In this document: positions 1 to 5,156 of the stretch, piece after piece
Position numbering within the stretch: the stretch's first letter is position 1
Layout: the number at the start of each line of letters is the position of its first letter
Assembly (NCBI GenBank): GCA_002347925.1
Contig: DDYL01000138.1
Location: forward strand, 234 to 5,389
Source of the DNA: Chloroflexi bacterium UBA2235
GTDB taxonomy: Bacteria; Chloroflexota; UBA11872; UBA12225
DNA length: 5,156 nucleotides
Direction: 5' to 3'
Notes under the pieces: generated by a model
Databases searched by the model: none
What the model saw: the letters and a program-made list of their open reading frames with translations, nothing else
What the model was told of the DNA's origin: nothing
Translations under genes and position numbers: made by a program

Positions 1-731
1 CGTTCCCGCAATCCCTTGCTCCGGGCCGTCCGGATGTAGTCAGCGCGCAATACCTCAAGCATCGCGCTTCGCGTCATCCGCATCGTCACCGCCATGGGCA
101 CCGTCGAAAGCGCCAGGGCCGGAAGCGTCAGGTGACTGAGGGCATCAAAGAACAACTGGGAATTGCCCTGGATCAGGGCGTCAATCATCACGAACCCGGT
201 CTGCTGGGCGTACTTCGTTGTCGCAGCCAACCGGCCATCACTTGGAAGCCAGTGGAGCTGGACCGCAAACACCCATATCAGGACGAGACCAAGCCAGAAA
301 ATCGGGATCGACACACCCAATAACGAGAAGACGCGCGCAAGATGATCTGGCATCCTGCCCCGGCCGACTCCGGCAACGATGCCCCCGGCGACCCCGACCA
401 CCGACGAAATCAACAACGCAGACAACGCGAGTTCGATCGTTGCCGGAAAGCGTCCCATCGCCTCGTCGAGGACCGGGCGGTTGGTTCGGACCGACTTGCC
501 GACATCGAGCCTCGCAAGCGAACCGAGATAGTGGCCGTACTGGACATACAACGGTTGGTCCAGGCCCAACTGGGCCCTGATGCGGGTCAGGCTTGCCTCA
601 TTTGCCCGTTCGCCAAGCAAGACAAGTGCCGCATCACCCGGGATGAGGTGAATGAACATGAAGACGATGCTGACAACCCCGAGAAGAACCGGAATGGTTT
701 CAATGACACGTCGAATTGCGAATCGAAGCAC
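1..731 (-). CDS. Peptide/nickel-type ABC transporter permease, DppB/GsiC family (partial)
   Basis: Inner-membrane permease of a peptide- or nickel-type ABC importer. It would pair with a second permease and two ATPases to move substrate delivered by the adjacent binding protein. My translation from GTG at 731 gives 243 residues and runs off the left edge; the family is usually just over 300 residues, so the last membrane segments are missing. Seen in the sequence: an N-terminal membrane helix (about residues 9-29) followed by IPGD, the QLGLDQPLYVQY region (about 54-65), the RFPATIELALSALL segment leading into helix 2 (about 95-122), helix 3 (about 137-158), helix 4 (about 200-216), and the start of the EAA loop (YIRTARSKG, 232-240) that contacts the ATPase. 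The GTG start is supported by GAGG at 738-741, six bases upstream. It lies 146 bases downstream of the binding protein's original stop, in the same operon. Family assignment is firm; the substrate is unknown. Confidence 0.93.
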   Translation of the reverse strand, partial: MLRFAIRRVIETIPVLLGVVSIVFMFIHLIPGDAALVLLGERANEASLTRIRAQLGLDQPLYVQYGHYLGSLARLDVGKSVRTNRPVLDEAMGRFPATIELALSALLISSVVGVAGGIVAGVGRGRMPDHLARVFSLLGVSIPIFWLGLVLIWVFAVQLHWLPSDGRLAATTKYAQQTGFVMIDALIQGNSQLFFDALSHLTLPALALSTVPMAVTMRMTRSAMLEVLRADYIRTARSKGLRE

Positions 732-746
732 GGGGGGCCTCAGTCA

Positions 747-2411
747 TCAGAAATGAAAGTCCCGGTGCATCGTGGTATTGCACCTGCACCGGGACGGAAT
801 GTCGATGGGTTCGACAACGTGCACCCGCGAGGTCCAGACGCCGCGAACGGACACCGAACCTCGCAAATGCGGACTGACTACTTGTCGAGCCACACCATCG
901 TGAACCTCTCGGCACCGACCGGGCTCGGCAGGTACCCCTTCACGTACGCGCGGGCCAGCAATGGAACCTTGGTGTGTGCGATTGACCTGCCGATAAAGCG
1001 TATCGCGCTCCTGGTTGTCAGCCGACTGCTGCGCCTTGACGAGCAACTTGCGCGCCTCGTCGTTCTTCCAGGTGTTGCCACCGCCATCAGTTCCGAAAAA
1101 CGTGAACAGGAAGTTGTCAGTGTCACCGTTGTCCCCGCCCCATCCGAGCATGAACACCGGGAACTCATTCTCACGCGACGACTTAAGGTATGCACCCCAG
1201 TCCTTCGTCTTGAGTTCGGCGGTGATGCCGATCTTCTTGAGTTCAGCAGCGAATGCCTCGGCAATCTGCTTAGGGTTCGGGTAGTACGGACGCGAAACCG
1301 GCATGTACCAGAACTCGGTCGTGAAACCGTTCGGGAAACCCGCATCGGCAAGCAGCTTCTTCGCTGCCGCCACGTCGTACGTGAAACCCTTCAGTTCCGT
1401 GTTGTACCCGAGCATGTAGTCCGGGATCATCTGGTTCGCGACGACGCCACGACCGCCGTACAGCGCGTCGACAATAGCTTGCCGGTTGATGCCCGCCGCG
1501 AATGCCTGACGGATCCGCACGTCATCGAACGGCTTCTTCGTCTGGTTGAAGTTGATGTAGGCAACGTTCAGCGGCGGACGAAGCAGGATGCCGATGCCAC
1601 GGTCGGCCTTCGCTGTCGCCACATCGTCCGGGTTGACTCCGTCCATCATGTCAATCGAACCGGCCTTGAGGGCGAGGAAGCGGGCCGAGTTGTCAGGGAT
1701 CGTGCGAACAACCACCTGGTCGACATTCGACACTTCGCCCCAGTAGTCGGCATTGGCCTCCATGACGACCTTGTCCCCGGGAACCCATTCCACGAACTTG
1801 TAGGGTCCAGTTCCAACGGGCTTCCGCTTGGCATTCTCGGGGTCGAGTTCGAACGCTGCCGGGCTGAAGATGGAGAACGATCCGAGCGCCATGTTCAAAA
1901 GGAATGGGCCCTGGGACGCCTTCAGGTTGAACCGAACCGTCAAGTCATCGACAGCGTCCACCGAAGAGATCACATCTGGCCACGCAGCAACGTCGGTGTA
2001 GTACTCGAAATCGCCACCGGTGTGGTTCTTGTTCTTGGGGTCGCCCCAACGGTCGAAATTCCACTTGACCGCGGTCGCGTCGAAGGCTGTTCCATCGTGG
2101 AAACGGACTCCCGAACGGAGCTTCATCGTGTAGGTGAGGCCATCAGCCGACACATCCCATGACTTTGCCAGCGACGGCTTGAGATCGGTCGAAGACCCAT
2201 TGAAAGTGATCAGCGTGTCAAAGATCTGGTCGGCAAACCGGAGCGACTGCCCGTCGGTGACGACTGCCGGATCGAGGCCGACCGGATCGCCGGCGGTTCC
2301 GAAGACGAACGTGCCGCCCTCTCCACGGGCAGACGCCACAGGGATGCGACTCCCGAACTGTGCTGCGAGCAGGGCAGCCGTGCCCAGCCCGAACGTGTCT
2401 CTACGCTTCAC
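747..2411 (-). CDS. ABC transporter substrate-binding protein, family 5 (SBP_bac_5), frameshifted near the C-terminus
   Basis: Extracytoplasmic binding protein of a peptide/nickel-type ABC importer. I place the start at GTG 2411 because AGGAG (2419-2423) lies seven bases upstream; ATG 2429 is possible but has a poorer ribosome site. Residues 1-28 form a signal peptide (KRR, then a hydrophobic stretch, then VASA) with no lipobox cysteine; the RR is Tat-like but not consensus. Family hallmarks follow: LAKSWDVSADGLTYTMKLR with GVRFHDGTAF (81-110), VGTGPYKF (199-206), VRIRQAFAAGINRQAIVDAL (298-317) and LLADAGFPNGF (353-363). Homology stops at about residue 476. After that this frame gives 78 unrelated residues, ending at 747. 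The genuine family C-terminus, with stop at 878, is in another frame (separate entry). As the sequence stands the product is 554 residues with a foreign tail, so it is either a damaged gene or an assembly error. First gene of the operon with the permease; the ligand cannot be inferred. Confidence 0.9.
   Translation of the reverse strand: MKRRDTFGLGTAALLAAQFGSRIPVASARGEGGTFVFGTAGDPVGLDPAVVTDGQSLRFADQIFDTLITFNGSSTDLKPSLAKSWDVSADGLTYTMKLRSGVRFHDGTAFDATAVKWNFDRWGDPKNKNHTGGDFEYYTDVAAWPDVISSVDAVDDLTVRFNLKASQGPFLLNMALGSFSIFSPAAFELDPENAKRKPVGTGPYKFVEWVPGDKVVMEANADYWGEVSNVDQVVVRTIPDNSARFLALKAGSIDMMDGVNPDDVATAKADRGIGILLRPPLNVAYINFNQTKKPFDDVRIRQAFAAGINRQAIVDALYGGRGVVANQMIPDYMLGYNTELKGFTYDVAAAKKLLADAGFPNGFTTEFWYMPVSRPYYPNPKQIAEAFAAELKKIGITAELKTKDWGAYLKSSRENEFPVFMLGWGGDNGDTDNFLFTFFGTDGGGNTWKNDEARKLLVKAQQSADNQERDTLYRQVNRTHQGSIAGPRVREGVPAEPGRCREVHDGVARQVVSPHLRGSVSVRGVWTSRVHVVEPIDIPSRCRCNTTMHRDFHF
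761..793 (-). terminator. Intercistronic stem-loop between binding protein and permease genes
   Basis: A perfect 9-bp inverted repeat, CCCGGTGCA (761-769) and TGCACCGGG (785-793), with a further GGT/ACC pair inside the loop. On the minus-strand transcript it is followed by ACTTTCATTT, a weak U-rich tract, and then the permease ribosome site 20 bases further on. The position suits a leaky terminator or an mRNA-stabilising hairpin that keeps binding-protein mRNA above permease mRNA, as is common in ABC importer operons. The structure is seen directly; the role is inferred. Confidence 0.5.
878..982 (-). pseudogene. Displaced native C-terminus of the binding protein (out of frame)
   Basis: In the frame whose codons start at 982, 979 and so on, the minus strand reads IAHTKVPLLARAYVKGY and then LPSPVGAERFTMVWLDK, followed by TAG at 878-880. 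This is the typical end of SBP_bac_5 proteins: a strand, then VKGY-P-P-G-E-F--VWL-K and stop. The upstream body of the gene ends with LYRQV at 986 in a different frame. Joining the two needs one extra base removed or 3n+2 bases restored. In family members about 11 more residues, of the type IIHEDVPWVP, usually lie between the LY--A helix and this strand. A lost segment of about 35 bases therefore fits better than a single-base slip. The length estimate rests on remembered family spacing. Confidence 0.82.
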
Positions 2412-2480
2412 GATCTTTCTCCTGTCCATGAAACCAAATCGCCACCTAGTTGCAGCGGCCCTTGGCCCAATGCCCCAAGT

Positions 2481-2501
2481 TGATGCACCAACCATGCATC
2501 A
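2481..2501. promoter_or_regulatory. Operator-like dyad 1 (TGATGCA-N7-TGCATCA)
   Basis: A perfect 7-bp inverted repeat: TGATGCA at 2481-2487 and TGCATCA at 2495-2501, with spacer CCAACCA. It lies immediately downstream of the TATACT box on the minus strand, at or just after the expected transcription start, where a bound repressor would block the polymerase. A second dyad with the same half-site is at 2552-2575. Operator function is inferred from position and symmetry. A small RNA hairpin in the leader is an alternative. Confidence 0.45.
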
Positions 2502-2512
2502 GTGTTTGACTC

Positions 2513-2518
2513 AGTATA
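2513..2518 (-). promoter_or_regulatory. Candidate -10 box for the transporter operon
   Basis: The minus strand reads TATACT, five of six matches to TATAAT, in the 186-base gap upstream of the binding-protein start. It would place the start of transcription near 2505-2507 and give a leader of about 95 bases. No good -35 hexamer is seen at normal spacing, so it may depend on an activator or be a chance match. Confidence 0.4.
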
Positions 2519-2551
2519 CCGCCGGGGCTATCTGCAAACGGTGCCCGGTAA

Positions 2552-2575
2552 TGATGCAACAAAGGATATGCATCC
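2552..2575. promoter_or_regulatory. Operator-like dyad 2 (TGATGCA-N10-TGCATCC)
   Basis: TGATGCA at 2552-2558 and TGCATCC at 2569-2575 form an inverted repeat with six perfect pairs and a mismatch at the outer base. The half-site is the same as in dyad 1, but the spacer is 10 rather than 7 bases. It lies upstream of the TATACT box on the minus strand, so the two dyads flank the candidate promoter. Their centres are about 72 bp apart, close to seven helical turns. Confidence 0.38.
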
Positions 2576-2597
2576 GCACCCTCTTGCCGTGGCCGGG

Positions 2598-2879
2598 TCA
2601 GTCTCCTGACGTTGCGCGCGTCCCGGGCAGGCCCGCGCCGACGCTTGATGCGAGATAGTCAATTGCCTGTTCAAGGGCAGCAACCCGCCATGCAAGGTCT
2701 GCAACCGTCGGCCCCGTCGATCCCAGTCCACTGGCATCGTCACCCACGTGATCAAGGTGCGCCTCGATTGCTTCCGACATCCACCGTTCCAAGGTGATCC
2801 CACGGTGTCCGGCGGCCGCCTTCGCGCGTCCCCACAGACCGGGGTTCAACCGGACATTCACCATCTTCTTCTCGGCCAC
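2598..2879 (-). CDS. Small ribbon-helix-helix (Arc/MetJ-type) DNA-binding protein
   Basis: A 93-residue protein, probably a DNA-binding transcriptional regulator. Residues 6-11 (MVNVRL) look like the RHH beta strand. Residues 13-26 (PGLWGRAKAAAGHR) would be helix A, with G27 in the turn, and 29-42 (TLERWMSEAIEAHL) helix B. RHH proteins act as dimers, inserting the paired strand into the DNA major groove. After an Asp/Gly/Ser linker, residues 59-80 form a helix with spaced Leu/Val/Ala that could be a short coiled coil, perhaps for higher-order assembly. The start is GTG 2879, with AGGAG (2889-2893) nine bases upstream; ATG 2864 is a possible internal start. It lies 93 bases after the methyltransferase stop and 186 bases before the binding-protein start, on the same strand. 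No toxin gene is adjacent in the expected position, so I do not call it an antitoxin. Its targets are unknown. Confidence 0.72.
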   Translation of the reverse strand: MAEKKMVNVRLNPGLWGRAKAAAGHRGITLERWMSEAIEAHLDHVGDDASGLGSTGPTVADLAWRVAALEQAIDYLASSVGAGLPGTRATSGD

Positions 2880-2972
2880 TCGCCCATACTCCTAGGAAAA
2901 AGGCAACAGTCCTGATCCGAAAAACCGCAACCGTCTGAACAGATTGACCCACGACCCGCCGATGCGCACCCG

Positions 2973-3770
2973 TCAGGCCGTCGGCACGACCCCGCGCACA
3001 ATGCAGATCTCACGCCCGACAAGCAACTCACCGCCACGAATGCGGTCCCCAAACTCGTCGCGCAGGTGTTCCAGGACACGGACAGACACGCCCTCGGAGA
3101 GGCCGGCCAGGGCCTCACTCCACGACCGTACCGCCTTCACCCACTTCCACACATCCTCAACCGACCCCATGCGCAAGTGGTCCGGATACCTCACCGCCTC
3201 GATGTCGTCGAACCCGGACGCCTGCATCAGGACCTCCAGGTTGCCCGGTTCCGACGCCGGAGCCGGCGATGGCAAGGTCACCCCCCCGTACCTTCGCACC
3301 GCCCGCTCAACCTCGACCAACCACTCATTCCCATGTTTCGCGCCCCACGTCGAGACCACTACCACGCCGCGTTCCACCGTCACCCGGCGGAGTTCCTCTA
3401 TCAGGGTGACCGGTTCCGGCGCGAGGTCGAGCGCGTGCACCGAGATGGAGTGATCAAACGCCTCTTCGGCAAACTTCAGAACACCAAGCGCGCCCGCTTG
3501 CCACCTGATCTCACCATACCCGGCGGCCGTCGCCCGTGCCTCGGCCACCGCAAGGAAGTCGGGGTCGGGATCAAGCGCGACTACCGTCCCGTCCTCACCG
3601 ACCCGCGACGCCGCAAGAAATGCCCCAAGCCCGGTGTTCGTCCCGGCATCGAGGATTGTCTGTCCCTCTTCGATGCCAGCCAGAGCGATGACCCTCCGGG
3701 CGACGCCCAGGAGCGAAGGCGCAACCCGTTGCGCATACGCGTGTGCCGGGGAAATCCGATCGACCTTCAC
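2973..3770 (-). CDS. Class I SAM-dependent methyltransferase
   Basis: A 265-residue soluble enzyme expected to transfer a methyl group from S-adenosylmethionine; the acceptor is unknown. The Rossmann-type SAM fold is visible: motif I ILDAGTNTGLGAF (39-51), a GxGxG variant with TNT in the middle; the acidic ribose-binding end of strand 2 at VVALDPDPDF (63-72, D67 most likely); FAEEAFDHSISVHALDLAP (100-118) for the strand-4 region; and IEELRRVTVERGVVVVSTW (124-142) for strand 5. The overall pattern resembles the UbiE/Methyltransf_11/25 group, and the C-terminal half (about 150-265) probably forms the acceptor-binding cap. The start is GTG 3770, with GAGG (3778-3781) seven bases upstream. It diverges from fabH across 171 bases and is followed 93 bases later by the RHH gene, possibly co-transcribed. 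A TACGAT at 3885-3890 on the minus strand is a weak promoter candidate. No specific methyltransferase name is justified. Confidence 0.88.
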   Translation of the reverse strand: MKVDRISPAHAYAQRVAPSLLGVARRVIALAGIEEGQTILDAGTNTGLGAFLAASRVGEDGTVVALDPDPDFLAVAEARATAAGYGEIRWQAGALGVLKFAEEAFDHSISVHALDLAPEPVTLIEELRRVTVERGVVVVSTWGAKHGNEWLVEVERAVRRYGGVTLPSPAPASEPGNLEVLMQASGFDDIEAVRYPDHLRMGSVEDVWKWVKAVRSWSEALAGLSEGVSVRVLEHLRDEFGDRIRGGELLVGREICIVRGVVPTA

Positions 3771-3927
3771 TCTCGAGCCTCAACCTACACTTGCCAAATC
3801 CGAGCCATCCGAACACTGCCCGATCAATCGCACCGGGACCACCGCATGCCACCGCCGTCCATCACCGTACACCGAAGCCGATGTATCGTAGCCGACCGGT
3901 AGGGCAAGCAACCGTGTCCGCGTCGCG

Positions 3928-3933
3928 TATGAT
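3928..3933 (+). promoter_or_regulatory. fabH: Candidate -10 box (TATGAT) for a leaderless fabH message
   Basis: TATGAT matches TATAAT at five of six positions and ends eight bases before the fabH GTG at 3942. The expected transcription start therefore falls at about 3940-3942, on or next to the start codon. No Shine-Dalgarno sequence precedes that GTG, which agrees with a leaderless transcript. No clear -35 hexamer is visible. Confidence 0.45.
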
Positions 3934-3941
3934 CCTGTAAC

Positions 3942-5156
3942 GTGAATGGGTTCCCAACCGAGGACAGCACCGGGACGTCCGTGCGTCCAGAGGGCAGCGC
4001 ACCAAGCGCGCGCGATTCGCTCGCACACTCCCTTGGGACAACCGTCGACAATGCGGGACCGGGCGCCGAAGAAGCCTCCCAGTCCTTCCGCCCCCGCAGG
4101 CTGTCACCGCCAACCGGCGAAAGATGGCACGGCACGCCGCACCAGGTCCGGATTGCCGGCTGCGGGAAATACCTTCCCGAGCGCGTCCTGACCAACCACG
4201 ACCTCGCCACGTTTGTCGACACGACCGACGAATGGATCCGCGCCCGGACTGGCATTCAGGAGCGACGCATCGCCTCCACCGAGGAGACCACCTCGTCACT
4301 CTCCATCAACGCCGCACGCGGTGCCCTCGCAACCGCCGGCCTGACGCCTGATGACCTCGACCTCATCATCGTGTGCACCTTCACCGGTGATTACGGCGGG
4401 ATGCCGAATGTCGCAAGCGTGGTGCAGCATGCGCTAGGGGCAAACCGTGCCGGCGCGTTTGACATCAACGCGGCCTGTTCCGGGTTCGTCTATGGCCTTG
4501 GCGTTGCCCATGGCCTCGTTGCATCTGGCCTTCACCGCACCATCCTCCTCATCGGGGCGGAAACCCTGAGCCGATACCTCGATTGGCACGACCGCACGAC
4601 ATGCGTCCTCTTCGGCGATGGCGCAGGCGCAGTGATCATCACCGGCGAGGCCACCGCCACCGGTACCTCCACCAACCGCCCGCAATCCGGGGGATTGATG
4701 AGCCTTGTCCTTGGTGCCGACGGTGCCGGAGCCAATGCACTCCTCGTCCCAGCGGGTGGGACACGCTTGCCACCCTCCTACGAATCGATCGATGCCCGGC
4801 AACACTTCATCAAGATGGACGGCAAGGATGTCTACCGGTTCGCGGTCTCAACCGTGCCCGATGCCTGCGCCGAAGCCATTGCCAACGCCGGGCTCACGGT
4901 AGATGACATCGACCTCTTCGTCCTGCATCAGGCGAATGTCCGGATAATCCGGGCAGTCGTCGAGGCACTGGGAGGGTCGTGGGACCGGGCATTCGTCAAT
5001 GTTGACCGCTACGGGAACACCTCAGCCGCCTCGGTACCCATCGCCCTTTGCGAGGCTGTGGAAATGGGGCGACTGAAGCCCGGAGATCGCGTCCTCGTTG
5101 CCGGGTTCGGCGGCGGCCTCACGTGGGGCGCGGCCGTCATCGAATGGTCACCCTTC
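3942..5156 (+). CDS. fabH: Beta-ketoacyl-ACP synthase III (KAS III) with N-terminal extension; stop lies beyond the window
   Basis: Cytosolic enzyme starting fatty-acid synthesis: it condenses an acyl-CoA (acetyl-CoA in the standard case) with malonyl-ACP to give a beta-ketoacyl-ACP, CO2 and CoA. I translated it by hand because no stop falls in the window. The catalytic triad is complete: Cys179 in AACSGFVYGL, His329 in LHQAN and Asn359 in YGNTSAASVP. The His-Asn spacing of 30 equals that of E. coli FabH. Also present are VDTTDEWIRARTGIQERR near the substrate entrance, VLFGDGAGAVII, and the terminal GFGGGLTWGAAVIEW, so only the last few residues can be missing. The thiolase-fold domain starts at about residue 67. 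The first 66 residues are an extra Ser/Pro/Gly/Glu-rich, probably disordered segment. GTG 3942 is the first start after an in-frame TGA (3930-3932). GTG 3981 is the only other ATG/GTG/TTG in frame before the domain. It diverges from the methyltransferase gene. Confidence 0.93.
   Translation, partial: MNGFPTEDSTGTSVRPEGSAPSARDSLAHSLGTTVDNAGPGAEEASQSFRPRRLSPPTGERWHGTPHQVRIAGCGKYLPERVLTNHDLATFVDTTDEWIRARTGIQERRIASTEETTSSLSINAARGALATAGLTPDDLDLIIVCTFTGDYGGMPNVASVVQHALGANRAGAFDINAACSGFVYGLGVAHGLVASGLHRTILLIGAETLSRYLDWHDRTTCVLFGDGAGAVIITGEATATGTSTNRPQSGGLMSLVLGADGAGANALLVPAGGTRLPPSYESIDARQHFIKMDGKDVYRFAVSTVPDACAEAIANAGLTVDDIDLFVLHQANVRIIRAVVEALGGSWDRAFVNVDRYGNTSAASVPIALCEAVEMGRLKPGDRVLVAGFGGGLTWGAAVIEWSPF

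Noticed and set aside
980..990. Programmed ribosomal frameshifting in the binding-protein gene
   Set aside because: The junction has no slippery heptamer or stop codon at the shift point, and about 11 family residues appear to be missing there, which a programmed shift would not explain.
342..2162. Long plus-strand open frame of about 600 codons
   Set aside because: It lies antisense to the binding-protein and permease genes, which have clear family motifs. Its translation is Arg/Val/Asp-rich with no recognisable domain. Long antisense frames are expected in GC-rich coding DNA.
2461..2479. CTTGG/CCAAG inverted repeat in the binding-protein leader
   Set aside because: Only five pairs around a nine-base loop with no T tract; too weak to call a riboswitch or terminator.
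2134..2658. Plus-strand open frame spanning the transporter promoter
   Set aside because: It overlaps the strong start region of the binding protein on the other strand and the end of the RHH gene. The translation has no recognisable domain.
2598..2879. RHH protein as the antitoxin of a toxin-antitoxin pair
   Set aside because: Antitoxin genes usually overlap or abut a small toxin gene. The next gene downstream is 186 bases away and is a binding protein, and the gene before it is a methyltransferase.
3066..3902. Plus-strand open frame of 278 codons opposite the methyltransferase
   Set aside because: The minus strand carries clear SAM-binding motifs. The plus frame is His/Arg/Pro-rich and crosses the intergenic region, as expected of a shadow.
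3824..4299. Minus-strand open frames overlapping the fabH 5' region
   Set aside because: They are Arg/Ser/Cys-rich, have no family features, and overlap fabH coding sequence that shows conserved KAS III motifs from about 4143 on.
4434..4805. Minus-strand open frame inside fabH
   Set aside because: It lies wholly antisense to the catalytic core of FabH and has no recognisable domain or ribosome site.

Overview
This is a high-GC bacterial chromosomal window carrying ordinary metabolic and transport genes. Start codons are mostly GTG and third codon positions are GC-rich. The sequence does not fix the taxon. A secreted (non-lipoprotein) peptide-type binding protein with an RR-containing signal peptide and a probable leaderless GTG start would suit several GC-rich lineages. 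A Chloroflexota-like source is only a weak guess.

Layout, with four genes on the minus strand and one on the plus strand. Reading the minus strand in its 5'->3' direction: a class I SAM-dependent methyltransferase (3770-2973); a small ribbon-helix-helix (RHH) DNA-binding protein (2879-2598); a family 5 ABC-transporter substrate-binding protein (from 2411; its original stop is at 878 but a frameshift moves the present stop to 747); and a DppB-type inner-membrane permease (from 731, running off the left edge). The last two form a peptide/nickel-type ABC importer operon, whose remaining permease and ATPases are presumably beyond the window. On the plus strand, diverging from the methyltransferase, lies fabH (beta-ketoacyl-ACP synthase III, from 3942 off the right edge). 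It is complete in its catalytic core, with all three catalytic residues visible.

The points worth a second look are local. (1) The binding-protein gene is broken near its end. The conserved C-terminus is present in another frame, and family spacing suggests about 11 residues are missing at the junction, so this looks like a roughly 35-bp deletion rather than a one-base slip. (2) The promoter region of the transporter operon has two dyads built from the same half-site (GATGCA/TGCATC), about 72 bp apart and flanking a good -10 box. They lie directly downstream of the RHH gene, a plausible local regulator. (3) FabH begins with an unusual 66-residue Ser/Pro/Gly/Glu-rich extension, and its GTG sits just downstream of a TATGAT box, which suggests a leaderless message. 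(4) A strong stem-loop lies between the binding protein and permease genes. I see no CRISPR array, RNA gene, insertion sequence or phage element, and no sign of a wholly new system.
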